The notes below the pieces were generated by a model, which worked only from the letters and a program-made list of their open reading frames with translations, ran no database searches and had not been told where the DNA came from. This document shows, one piece after another, positions 1 to 7,365 of a stretch of DNA of 28,281 bases (its first letter is position 1; the number at the start of each line of letters is the position of its first letter). Made by a program: the position numbers and the translations under genes. The stretch is from SLQH01 sp964612995 (GTDB taxonomy: Bacteria > Planctomycetota > UBA11346): positions 1 to 28,281 of the forward strand of contig CAZTGE010000046.1 in the NCBI GenBank assembly GCA_964612995.1, given 5' to 3'.

Positions 1-370
1 AAACCGCTCCTCGGTCGGCCGGTCGCCCAGCCAGGCCTGGCTGGGCTCCGGTTTGTGGCAGAGGGGGCGCTGCCCCCTCGCGACTCGGTCGTCGCTCGCC
101 AGCTGCGCTGGCGTTTTCGGCGGTGCTACGCTCCGTTGCTCCGTTTTTTCGCCGGAGCACGCTGTCACCGGCGCTCCGCCCAACGCGGAACGCAGTCCGA
201 GCCCCGCTGCCCCACTTGGACGCAAGGCCAACCGGCGTCGATGCTTGCCTTCGCCTGGGCCCCTACGATACTGCCGGCGGATCGAGCAGCTACTCGATCT
301 CTTCTCGGCCTGCGCCGCCGCATCGCACATTCTGGCGCCGCAGGCCTCACCGACCTGTCAGGAGAGTTAT
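1..370. repeat. hairpin-rich intergenic leader upstream of infC
   Basis: No credible gene is visible in this stretch. The infC frame stays open here, but it encodes an Arg/Pro/Ala-rich sequence unlike any IF-3 N-terminus. It holds several strong inverted repeats: a perfect 20-base palindrome at 26-45 enclosed by AAACCG (1-6) and CGGTTT (49-54); a 7-bp stem with a GCT loop at 62-78; and a 7-bp stem with a TGC loop at 97-113. The first may be the terminator of a gene lying off the window edge. The 62-113 hairpins resemble those in the intergenic block at 21229-21386 and may belong to the same class of extragenic repeat. A structured infC leader is the alternative. Confidence 0.55.
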
Positions 371-373
371 TTG
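360..373 (+). promoter_or_regulatory. Shine-Dalgarno and TTG start of infC
   Basis: AGGAGAG at 360-366 lies six bases (counted from AGGAG) before an in-frame TTG at 371. This is a near-ideal ribosome binding site and decides the start. The next in-frame ATG codons, at 389 and 431, have no such site at the right distance. The one at 431 falls inside the conserved part of IF-3. Confidence 0.7.
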
Positions 374-928
374 CGAGGTCGTCGTAGAATGCGGGTACCC
401 GTGCCGCCGCCGGACAACAACCGGGCACGGATGAACGAGCGGATCCGAGTTCCCCAGGTCCTGCTCATCGATGAAGAGGGAACCAAGGTCGGCGTCGTCC
501 CGACCGATCAAGCCCGCAGCCAGGCCCAAGCCGCGGAACAGGATCTGGTCGAGGTTGCGCCGAACGCCCGCCCGCCGGTCTGCCGGATCATGGATTACGG
601 CAAATACCTGTTCGAGCAGCAGAAGAAGGACAAGGTCAACAAGGCCAAGCGGTCCCACGCCAACGACACCAAGGAGGTCCGCCTCCGTCCCGGGACCGGC
701 AAGGGCGATATGGACATCAAGGCGGGCAAAGCCCGCAAGTTCATCGAAGAAGGCTACAAGGTCGGCATCCAGCTCCAGTTCCGTGGTCGCGAACGCGCCC
801 ATCCCGAGGTGGCGATCGCGAAGATCCACGAGTTCGCCAAGATGCTCGAGGATATCGCCAAGATCGAACGTCCGCCGCGCCAGGAAGGCCGCCGGATGAA
901 CGCCCTGCTGGCTCCCAGCAAGAAGTAG
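371..928 (+). CDS. infC: translation initiation factor IF-3
   Basis: IF-3 binds the 30S subunit, prevents premature 50S joining and proofreads the initiator tRNA-start codon pairing. From the TTG start the protein has 185 residues, the usual family length. The N-domain runs about 17-85, with the conserved NERIRVPQ entry and the family signature CRIMDYGKYLFEQ at 71-83. A Lys-rich linker (84-100) leads into the C-domain (about 101-185), which contains the RPGT turn, the FRGRE motif at 137-141 and a C-terminal EGRRMNALLAP. The TTG start fits a family known for rare start codons: E. coli infC uses AUU for autoregulation. Two oddities stand out. rpmI and rplT, the usual downstream partners, are absent, and a convergent transporter lies there instead. 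The C-domain also does not look typically gammaproteobacterial. ATG at 389 is the alternative start. Confidence 0.93.
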   Translation: MRGRRRMRVPVPPPDNNRARMNERIRVPQVLLIDEEGTKVGVVPTDQARSQAQAAEQDLVEVAPNARPPVCRIMDYGKYLFEQQKKDKVNKAKRSHANDTKEVRLRPGTGKGDMDIKAGKARKFIEEGYKVGIQLQFRGRERAHPEVAIAKIHEFAKMLEDIAKIERPPRQEGRRMNALLAPSKK

Positions 929-962
929 CCACGCCCCTGTTGCGCGCAGCGCCGGAGCACGG

Positions 963-992
963 ACGCCGGAAACGGTGTTCGCGTTCCGGCGT
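963..992. terminator. hairpin between infC and the BASS transporter
   Basis: A 9-bp perfect stem (ACGCCGGAA with TTCCGGCGT) and a 12-base loop lie between two convergent genes. There is no T-run on either side, so it is a weak candidate for a shared intrinsic terminator. Confidence 0.4.
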
Positions 993-1006
993 ATGGTAGC
1001 TGGTCA

Positions 1007-1978
1007 TCACGGGCCCTCGGCTGGTGGTCCGTCCAGCCGCCCCACCAACCGCCCGACAAGGCAGACGGTGAAGGTCATCGGCACGGCCATCAGCAACGAG
1101 GGCAGCATCAACCGCGGATCTTCGGGGAAGAAGGCCATGGCGAAGACCATCCCCAGGCCGTTGTTCATGTAGACCGCATTGCAGGTGAAGGCCACGGCGT
1201 CGGCCGGCGCGAGCCAGATCCGCAACAGCCGCCCGCAGACCAGGAACACGGCGCTGACGAGCACCACCCCGATCAGCGGCAGCGTGACCAGACGCCTGGG
1301 ATCGACCGCCAAGGCCGCGAGCCGATCGCGGGCCGCCACGGTGGCGACAAACAACAGCACCGCGTTGCAGCCCAAGGCGATGGTGGTGAAGCCCGCGCGC
1401 TTGCGTTCGATCCATCCCGGCCACCGCCAGCGCACGAACTGGGCCAGGGTCAGCGGTGCGAGCAGCATACCGGCGAGGAACGCGGCCTGCGCGGCCATCA
1501 CAGCGATGTCTGCCCCACGCGTCGCCACGCCGGTCAGCTGCCCGGCCACGCCGAGCAGGGGCGGCACGGTGAATGGCGCCAGCGCCGAGGTCACCAGGAT
1601 CAGTGCCAGCGCCAGGGCCACGTTGCCGCGCTGCACATCGGCGAACGCGCCAGAGGTCATTCCGGCCGGCATCGCCGCGAGCAGGAACAGACCAGGCGCC
1701 CAGTCCGGCGCCAGCCACCAGGCGAGCAGAAACACCGGCAGCGGCAACACCAGCAGCTTGAGAGCGGCGAGGGCGAGGATCCGCGGCCAGACCGCCAGCT
1801 CGCGCCCGATGCGCACGAACGAGACCTTGAGACAGGTGAAGAACAACACGCAGGCCAGCAGCACCGGCATCGCCTGCCGCCCGCCCGGCAACGGCCAGGG
1901 GAACAACGCCCCGCATAGCAGCGCGGCCCAGGCGATGATCCAGAAGTGCCGACCGAGCAGTGCGACAGGGAACGACAT
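1007..1978 (-). CDS. bile acid:sodium symporter (BASS) family transporter
   Basis: This is a 323-residue, very hydrophobic inner-membrane protein with about nine or ten predicted membrane segments. The motif around residues 103-140 (PAGMTSGAFADVQRGNVALA followed by SALAPFTVP) is the family hallmark: the Gly-rich crossover segment and the LAPF helix. BASS proteins move organic anions such as bile acids, pantoate or keto acids, usually with sodium. The substrate here cannot be read from the sequence. The gene is transcribed divergently from the glycosyltransferase at 2101 across 122 bases and converges on infC. The start ATG at 1978 has only a weak ribosome binding site. No co-transcribed partner hints at a substrate. 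Confidence 0.85.
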   Translation of the reverse strand: MSFPVALLGRHFWIIAWAALLCGALFPWPLPGGRQAMPVLLACVLFFTCLKVSFVRIGRELAVWPRILALAALKLLVLPLPVFLLAWWLAPDWAPGLFLLAAMPAGMTSGAFADVQRGNVALALALILVTSALAPFTVPPLLGVAGQLTGVATRGADIAVMAAQAAFLAGMLLAPLTLAQFVRWRWPGWIERKRAGFTTIALGCNAVLLFVATVAARDRLAALAVDPRRLVTLPLIGVVLVSAVFLVCGRLLRIWLAPADAVAFTCNAVYMNNGLGMVFAMAFFPEDPRLMLPSLLMAVPMTFTVCLVGRLVGRLDGPPAEGP

Positions 1979-2100
1979 CGCCGGCGATCATGCCGTCACT
2001 CGCGAAATCGCCACCCATCCCGACGCCGCGATCCGCTTGCCCCGCATTGGGTGGTGAAACCTGCGTGAAGCGCACTAGGCTGCGCCACACGGGGGCGCAG

Positions 2101-3252
2101 ATGACTCGACCTTTACGCGTTGCGGCGCTGAGCGTTTCGGCCGGCGATGGCCACATGCGCGCTGCAGAGTCGCTGGCGGCGATCGCCGCGGAGCAGGGCC
2201 GGCCGGTCGAGATCCATCATCTCGACGTGATGGAACTGGTAGGGGGCTTCTTCAAGAAGGCCTACGCCGATGGCTACATCCGGCTGGTGGACAAGCATCC
2301 GCAGCTCTGGGCCTACTTCTACCGCCGCACCGACTGCGCCAACTGGGACAGCACCCTCAACCGCTTCATCCAGGGCGTGGAACGCTTCAACGCGCGCAAG
2401 CTCAAGACCTGGCTGCGCCGGCTCGACCCCGACCATGTCGTCTGCACCCACTTCCTCCCGGCGCAGTTCCTGTCCAAGATGCTCGACAAGGGAACCTGGA
2501 ACAAACCGGTGTGGGTGGTGATCACCGATTTCGACTGCCACGGCCTGTGGCTGATGCCGCACATGACCGGCTACTTCGCGGCCAATGCCGAAGTCGGATG
2601 GCGCCTGCGCCTGCGCGGACTGCGCACCGAACGCCTCGAGATCAGCGGCATTCCGATCATGCCTCAATTCGCCCGCGACTACGACCGCGTCGAGTGCGCC
2701 CGCGCCATCGGGCTCGACCCGCAGCGCACGACGCTGTTGATGATGGCCGGCGGCGCCGGTCTGGCGGGGCTCGACGTCCTCGCCGCCCGTCTGCTCGACC
2801 TGCCCGGCAACTTCCAGATCATCGCGTTGGCCGGACGCAACGCCGCGATGCTCGGCAAGCTCAAGCGGCTCCAGGAGCGGGCCACCGGGCGCCTGGTCGC
2901 CCACCCCTTCACCCCCACCATCGAACGGTTGATGGCCTGCAGCGATCTGGCGATCACCAAGCCCGGCGGCCTGACCACCTCCGAGTGCCTGGCCATGGGG
3001 TTGCCGATGGTGGTGACCTCGCCGATCCCGGGCCAGGAGGAACGCAACGCCGACCACCTGCTGGAGAACGGCTGTGCGGTCAAGGCCTATGACGACGCCA
3101 CGCTCGCCTACAAGGTCCACACCCTGCTCGGCGACCCACCGCGTCTGGCCAAGATGCGCGAGCGCGCCGTGGCACTCGGTCGCCCCGGCGCCGCGAAGCG
3201 CATCATCGACGTGCTGCTCGAACAGGGCACCACCAGCACCGTGGCCCGCTGA
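2101..3252 (+). CDS. MGDG synthase-like glycosyltransferase (GT28/MurG fold)
   Basis: This 383-residue protein resembles monogalactosyldiacylglycerol synthases and processive diacylglycerol glucosyltransferases, which transfer a sugar from a nucleotide sugar to membrane diacylglycerol. The N-terminal acceptor domain opens with SVSAGDGHMRAAESL (11-25), the family's glycine-rich lipid-side loop. The region ITDFDCHGLW (141-150) and the ISGIPI segment (181-186) follow. The C-terminal nucleotide-sugar domain has the MMAGGAG loop (214-220) and the donor-site sequence TKPGGLTTSE (286-295), then IPGQEERNA (309-317). ATG 2101 was chosen because the conserved protein begins there; residues upstream of it in the same frame look non-coding. 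The stop lies 9 bases from the stop of the convergent sulfatase. The sugar and lipid specificity are not determinable. Confidence 0.88.
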   Translation: MTRPLRVAALSVSAGDGHMRAAESLAAIAAEQGRPVEIHHLDVMELVGGFFKKAYADGYIRLVDKHPQLWAYFYRRTDCANWDSTLNRFIQGVERFNARKLKTWLRRLDPDHVVCTHFLPAQFLSKMLDKGTWNKPVWVVITDFDCHGLWLMPHMTGYFAANAEVGWRLRLRGLRTERLEISGIPIMPQFARDYDRVECARAIGLDPQRTTLLMMAGGAGLAGLDVLAARLLDLPGNFQIIALAGRNAAMLGKLKRLQERATGRLVAHPFTPTIERLMACSDLAITKPGGLTTSECLAMGLPMVVTSPIPGQEERNADHLLENGCAVKAYDDATLAYKVHTLLGDPPRLAKMRERAVALGRPGAAKRIIDVLLEQGTTSTVAR

Positions 3253-3261
3253 GCCCCGCAA

Positions 3262-4662
3262 TCACGCGGGCAGACGCGCTCGCAGCTCCGCGAACAGGTC
3301 GGGCGCATCCGTCGGCGAGAGAGGATGCTGCTGATAGGGGTCGGCATCGTCGTCGAAACAGAGTTCGTAGGGCTCTGCGTCGAGATCCTCGCAGACGAAA
3401 CTATGATGTAGGGTCTTCACCCCGCGCGCGGCCACACGGAAGCCCCGGTGCAGACCGCTGGCGTCTTGCGGACCTGGCACGTTGCGCATGAACGGCACCG
3501 CCTCCGGCCGGGCCGGAGCGGGGCCATCGGTCCACAACCCGCTGTAATCACGGCCGTCGATGCCAGTGGGGACCATCGCACGGTGGCCCAGCAGGCCGAG
3601 CAGGGTCGGCATGATGTCGATCGGGCTGAGCAGCAGATCATCGACCGCCGGCGCGAGCAGGCCTGGCGCGCGCAGCAGGAACGGCACGTCGAAGCATTCG
3701 CTCCAGATCCGGTTCTTGCCCCGTACGCCGTGGCTGCACAGGCACTCGCCATGGTCCGCGGTGAACAGCACCAGCGTGTCCTCGGCCACCCCCGCCGCGG
3801 CCAGGGCCCGGAGGATGCGGCCGAAGCACCGGTCCACGCCGGTCACCTGGGCGAAGTAGTAGCGGGCCGCGGCCAGCTCCGCCGGCGAGCCGCTGACGTT
3901 CGGACGCACGAGCAGCTCGTCGAGCGGCCTGTGTGCGTACAGGGCCAGATCCTCGGCCATGCAATCGTCTACCGAGTCGTTGGGCGTGTGCGGCGGATTC
4001 ATCGCCACGAACAGCGCGAAGGGATCCGCGCCAACGGCCTGACGGCTGATGAAATCGCAGGCCACGTCGGCTTCGTGCTCGGGGGACCATCGCTCCGGAT
4101 CGATACGCTCGCCGACCTCGTTCCAGTAGTGCGGCCGCTTGTGTACATCGAAGGTGCCGTAGCTGTGCCAGAAGCCGATGCCGTGGCGCCGTTCGGGCGG
4201 CGTGTAGACATCCCATCCGCCGGGATACCAGTCCGGACGATCCGGGTCGAAGCAGTGCGGATAGTCGAGGTGCCATTTGCCGATGTAGCCCGTGGCGTAG
4301 CCGGCATCAGCGAGCAGGTCGGTCAGGCAGGTCAGCTCCGGGCGCAGATGGCAATCGGGGCGATCGTGGCCGCAGTTGTGCGGTACCCCGTTGTGCTGCG
4401 GCAACAGACCGGAGAAGAGCATGCCCCGGTAGGCACTACAGACCGGAGCGGTCGAGGTCGCACGCGACAAGACCAGCGACTCGCGTGCGAAGGCGTCGAG
4501 ATGCGGCGTGTGGACCGGGTCGCCGCCGCCGCGCAGGTGTCCGGCGAAGCCGGGCGCCGACCACAGGCCCAGCGACTGGGTGCGGAACTGATCCGGGAAG
4601 ACCATCACCAGATTGCGCGGCCTCCGGCCGCCAGCCGGTCCCCCTGCGTCGTGTCCCTGCAT
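3262..4662 (-). CDS. type I sulfatase family hydrolase
   Basis: This 466-residue alkaline-phosphatase-superfamily enzyme probably hydrolyses sulfate esters, though phosphonate or phosphodiester substrates are possible in this family. Metal-site residues begin at PDQF (23-26), where many relatives have DD. The active-site nucleophile lies in C75-S-A-Y-R79, matching the Cys-x-Pro/Ala-x-Arg motif whose Cys is converted to formylglycine, followed by GMLFSG. GYIGKWH at 125-131 supplies the conserved Lys and His. TADHGE at 301-306 supplies the C-terminal Asp and His metal ligands. There is no signal peptide, so the enzyme is probably cytoplasmic. A GGAGG-type site just before the ATG at 4662 supports the start. 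No maturase or second sulfatase is nearby. Confidence 0.9.
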   Translation of the reverse strand: MQGHDAGGPAGGRRPRNLVMVFPDQFRTQSLGLWSAPGFAGHLRGGGDPVHTPHLDAFARESLVLSRATSTAPVCSAYRGMLFSGLLPQHNGVPHNCGHDRPDCHLRPELTCLTDLLADAGYATGYIGKWHLDYPHCFDPDRPDWYPGGWDVYTPPERRHGIGFWHSYGTFDVHKRPHYWNEVGERIDPERWSPEHEADVACDFISRQAVGADPFALFVAMNPPHTPNDSVDDCMAEDLALYAHRPLDELLVRPNVSGSPAELAAARYYFAQVTGVDRCFGRILRALAAAGVAEDTLVLFTADHGECLCSHGVRGKNRIWSECFDVPFLLRAPGLLAPAVDDLLLSPIDIMPTLLGLLGHRAMVPTGIDGRDYSGLWTDGPAPARPEAVPFMRNVPGPQDASGLHRGFRVAARGVKTLHHSFVCEDLDAEPYELCFDDDADPYQQHPLSPTDAPDLFAELRARLPA

Positions 4663-4991
4663 CCTCGCCTCCGGTCACTCCGCTGGATGCACCCCAGCGC
4701 ACCGACAGACAGCATCACGATTTCGCGCCACCCGCCACGCCCCATTTCCGGCGACCGGACAACCGGATCGCGACACGGTAACCAGTGTGTGCAGGCGCTC
4801 AGGCACCTTCGAGGGAGCTGACCCCACGCACGCGCGGCGCACACCCGTTCCCCCTTCCGGTCGGGGATCGCCGGACATCCCGGCCTTTTCGCCGGGCCTA
4901 TGGCCGATTCCGGCAGTACACCACGCCCCGTCCCACCCCATCCGACAGGAGCAGAGTGACTCGCAGCAGACTGAAGATGAGCTCTGTCTGA

Positions 4992-5006
4992 CGCATCCCC
5001 GATGCG
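4992..5006. promoter_or_regulatory. inverted repeat over the polX -35 region
   Basis: CGCATC-CCC-GATGCG is a perfect 6-bp inverted repeat with a 3-base spacer, covering the position where a -35 element would sit for the extended -10 box at 5022-5030. A second, weaker inverted repeat (GCAGA 5006-5010 with TCTGC 5020-5024) runs up to the -10 box. Their positions suggest an operator, but no regulator can be named. Confidence 0.4.
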
Positions 5007-5021
5007 CAGACCTCTTCGATC

Positions 5022-5030
5022 TGCTATACT
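5022..5030 (+). promoter_or_regulatory. extended -10 promoter of polX
   Basis: TGC-TATACT is a TGn-extended -10 hexamer with five of six consensus bases (TATAAT). The ATG of polX starts 10 bases after it, so transcription would begin at about 5037-5040, on or just before the start codon. No Shine-Dalgarno sequence precedes the ATG. Confidence 0.6.
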
Positions 5031-5039
5031 ACACGACAT

Positions 5040-6761
5040 ATGGATAATCATCGCATCGCAGATCTGATCGACGAGATCGGCGACCTCGAAGACCTGCGCG
5101 GCGGCAACAGCTTCCGGGTCCGCTCCTACCACCAGGCGGCCCAGGCGGTCCGTAATGCCAGCGAATCCCTGTCCACCAAGGTCGATGCGGGCGAGGACCT
5201 CTCACGCCTGCGCAACATCGGCACGAGCATCGCCGGGAAGATCGCCCAGATCGTCAAGACCGGCACCTGCCCCAAGCTCGAACAGCTGCGCGCAGAGCAA
5301 CCCGAGGCCATCACCCGCCTGCTCGCCATTCCCGGCCTGGGCGCCAAACGGGTACGGCAACTACAACGCGAACTCGACGTGGAAACCTTCGCCGCATTGC
5401 GGCAGGCCTGCGAGGACCATCGCGTGCGCGAGCTCGATGGTTGGGGTGCGAAGAGCGAAGCGAAACTGCTGCATGCGATCGAGCTCGCCAGCCAGGCCAG
5501 CGGCCGGATGCTGCGCGACCGCGCCGAGGCCCAGGTCGCCGCCATCGCAACCGCGATCGCCGAGAGCGATCAGGTCGAACGCTGGACGGTGGCCGGCAGC
5601 TACCGTCGGCGCAAACCGACCTGCGGCGATCTGGACGTGCTGATCCAATGCACCGACCGCACGGCGGTCGGCGAGCTGTTGCTCGAGCAGCTGGAGATCG
5701 CCGACGTCATCGCTCGCGGCCGCGAGAAGCTCAGCGTACGTCTGGTCGACGGGCCCCAGGTCGACGTGCGTTTCGTGGAGGCGGGCGCCTACGGCGCGGC
5801 CGAGATGTACTTCACCGGCAACAAACAACACAACCTGGCCCTGCGCCGACGCGCCAACAGCCAGCACCGCAAACTCAGCGAGTATGGGCTGTTCAGCGGT
5901 GACGAACGCATCGCGAGCAAAGACGAGCCGTCGGTCTACCAGGCGCTGCATCTCGACTGGGTTCCGCCGGAGTTGCGCGAGGGACGCGGCGAGATCGAAG
6001 CCGCGGCGGCGAGTGAGCTGCCGCCGTTGATCGAACTCGATCAGGTGCGCGGCGACCTGCAGTCGCACAGCACCGCCAGCGATGGCGCTGACAGCATCGA
6101 AGACATGGCCGCCGCCGCGCAGGATCGCGGCTATCGTTTCTTCGCCATCACCGACCATTCGCAATCCCAGACCCAGGCCGGGGGCCTGGACGACGAGCAG
6201 GCCAGACGCCATGCCGATCGCCTGCGCGCGGTCGATGACGAGCTCGACGGGCTGTGGCTGCTGGCCGGCATCGAGGTCGACATCCGCAAGGACGGCAGCC
6301 TCGATCTCGACGCGGAGACCCTGCGCCGCTTCGACTGGGTGGTGGCCAGCATACACGATCATTTCGAACTCGGCGAAGAAGCCCAGACCCAGCGCCTCGA
6401 ACGGGCCTTCGCCTCTGGTCTGGTCGATTGCTGGGGGCACCCCACCAGCCGCATGTTCGGCAAACGCCAGGGGATCGTCTTCGATCACGAGCGTGTCTTC
6501 GACGTCTGCGCCCGGCATCGGGTCTGCGTCGAGATCAACGCCCAACCCATGCGGCTCGACCTGCCCGACGAGCTCTGCGGCGCGGTCTGCGAGGCCGGAG
6601 CGCTGTTCTCGCTCGGCACCGACGCCCACAGCACCAGCAGCCTCGAATTCATGCGCTACGGCGTCGACGCCGCCCGGCGCGGGTGGCTGACCCGCGAACA
6701 CGTCATCAACACCCTTACGGTCAAACAACTGCGCAAGCATCTCGCCGCGCGTCGCGCCTAG
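5040..6761 (+). CDS. polX: DNA polymerase X with C-terminal PHP domain
   Basis: This 573-residue repair polymerase has the full bacterial PolX layout. The helix-hairpin-helix 8-kDa-like domain runs about 1-155; its GNSFRVRSYHQAA opening and IPGLGAKR hairpin are visible. The nucleotidyltransferase palm has GS (186-187), GDLDV with catalytic D197 and D199, and the third Asp at D242, followed by MYFTGNKQHN. The PHP phosphoesterase/exonuclease domain runs about 335-570, with LQSHST at 340-345, AITDHS, DCWGHPT and GTDAHS as metal ligands. Together these fill short gaps in base-excision repair and trim 3' ends. Start ATG 5040 matches the family N-terminus exactly. With no ribosome binding site and a -10 box ten bases upstream, the mRNA is probably leaderless. 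It stands alone as a single transcription unit followed by a repeat block. Confidence 0.95.
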   Translation: MDNHRIADLIDEIGDLEDLRGGNSFRVRSYHQAAQAVRNASESLSTKVDAGEDLSRLRNIGTSIAGKIAQIVKTGTCPKLEQLRAEQPEAITRLLAIPGLGAKRVRQLQRELDVETFAALRQACEDHRVRELDGWGAKSEAKLLHAIELASQASGRMLRDRAEAQVAAIATAIAESDQVERWTVAGSYRRRKPTCGDLDVLIQCTDRTAVGELLLEQLEIADVIARGREKLSVRLVDGPQVDVRFVEAGAYGAAEMYFTGNKQHNLALRRRANSQHRKLSEYGLFSGDERIASKDEPSVYQALHLDWVPPELREGRGEIEAAAASELPPLIELDQVRGDLQSHSTASDGADSIEDMAAAAQDRGYRFFAITDHSQSQTQAGGLDDEQARRHADRLRAVDDELDGLWLLAGIEVDIRKDGSLDLDAETLRRFDWVVASIHDHFELGEEAQTQRLERAFASGLVDCWGHPTSRMFGKRQGIVFDHERVFDVCARHRVCVEINAQPMRLDLPDELCGAVCEAGALFSLGTDAHSTSSLEFMRYGVDAARRGWLTREHVINTLTVKQLRKHLAARRA

Positions 6762-6775
6762 CCCGGATCCCTCAT

Positions 6776-6817
6776 GAGCAACGTCGCGAAAAGTCGTGGC
6801 GTGCTGTCAATACAGGG
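6776..6817. repeat. 42-bp direct repeat, copy 1
   Basis: It is identical to 6925-6966 at 41 of 42 positions, beginning GAGCAACGTCGCGAA and ending GCTGTCAATACAGGG; the single difference is A/G at position 16. It contains a small CTGT-CAAT-ACAG hairpin. The two copies are offset by 149 bases. Confidence 0.9.
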
Positions 6818-6924
6818 CTTCGCGACCGAAGCGAACCGGAGCGCAGCAGCGCTACGTGAGGATCCGCCGAGCGAGCGAAGTCCTGTAGTGGCGGTGCAAT
6901 ACGGCTTTGCAGCAGTTGTCTCGC

Positions 6925-6966
6925 GAGCAACGTCGCGAAGAGTCGTGGCGTGCTGTCAATACAGGG
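6925..6966. repeat. 42-bp direct repeat, copy 2
   Basis: Second copy of the direct repeat at 6776-6817. Its last base is one nucleotide before the left end of the 327-bp inverted-end element at 6968, so the junction may mark an insertion or duplication boundary. Confidence 0.9.
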
Positions 6967-6967
6967 T

Positions 6968-7294
6968 GTAACCACTCAGGCCCATCGGGCATGAGTAGTC
7001 ACCAGCCATATCTGGGCCCCATCGCACCCGATGGGGTCTGGCACCGAGTGGTGGGCAAGCGGGTATCGCCGCAGGCGATAGCTGGCCCCAGTGGGGCCAG
7101 ACCCGTGGAGCGCAAGCGCAGCCCCGCAGGCCGTCAGGCCGAGGAGCAAGTGCCGCCGGAGGGCGGATACGTTTCGGCGCAGCCGATCCGCCCACGCCTG
7201 AATCTGCCTGCAGATTCAGGTGAACCACGACAAAGCCAGAGGGGCAGGTCCTCACGCAGTGAGGACCGTAGGGGCGAAGCCCCTGAGTAGTTAC
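6968..7294 (+). repeat. inverted-end hairpin element, long copy
   Basis: A 327-bp non-coding element. Its ends are GTAACCACTCAGG (6968-6980) and CCTGAGTAGTTAC (7282-7294), a 13-bp terminal inverted repeat with one mismatch. Inside is a chain of hairpins: an 8-bp stem at 7017-7036, a 7-bp stem with GCA loop at 7064-7080, an 8-bp stem with AGT loop at 7082-7100, an 11-bp stem at 7197-7220, an 8-bp stem with GCA loop at 7248-7266, and a GGGGC-GAA-GCCCC stem near 7271-7284. Both ends and the right third match the shorter inverted copy at 26091-26279. No transposase or obvious target duplication is present. It could be a MITE-like element, a REP-type array or a structured RNA. Confidence 0.85.
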
Positions 7295-7310
7295 GCGCCG
7301 ACAACACACA

Positions 7311-7339
7311 GGCCGACGGCGGGAATCCCACCGTCGGCC
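7311..7339 (-). terminator. terminator of the desulfoferrodoxin gene
   Basis: A 9-bp stem (GGCCGACGG with CCGTCGGCC) continues through one mismatch into GGG-AAT-CCC. On the minus strand it is followed by a moderately T/G-rich stretch, and it starts 26 bases after the dfx stop codon. It is a good intrinsic terminator candidate. Confidence 0.65.
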
Positions 7340-7365
7340 CGACGTGGCTGTGACGCGACCGGAAC

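Larger units (their letters stand above)
4663..5039. other. divergent intergenic region, sulfatase / polX
   Basis: These 377 bases hold no convincing gene; the small open frames have no ribosome binding sites and look like noise. At the right end are the polX promoter and an inverted repeat, listed separately. A weak G+C-rich inverted repeat occurs near 4877-4898. I see no recognisable riboswitch or transcription factor consensus. Confidence 0.6.
6762..7365. other. repeat-filled intergenic region, polX / desulfoferrodoxin
   Basis: This region of about 600 bases has no gene. An open frame across 6907-7290 merely runs through inverted repeats and has no ribosome binding site. It contains a 42-bp direct repeat, one full copy of the inverted-end hairpin element, and the terminator of the desulfoferrodoxin gene. 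Confidence 0.75.

Noticed and set aside
53..370. An N-terminal extension of IF-3
   Set aside because: The added residues are Arg/Pro/Ala-rich, unlike IF-3, and a near-perfect ribosome binding site sits at 360-366.
4663..5039. A riboswitch upstream of polX
   Set aside because: The predicted transcription start is at or next to the ATG, leaving no leader, and no known riboswitch core is recognised.
6907..7290. A 127-codon gene inside the repeat element
   Set aside because: It is made entirely of hairpin arms, has no ribosome binding site and is not preserved in the second copy.
6776..7294. A CRISPR array
   Set aside because: Only two copies of a 42-bp repeat with a 107-base gap and no cas genes; the rest is inverted, not direct, repeats.
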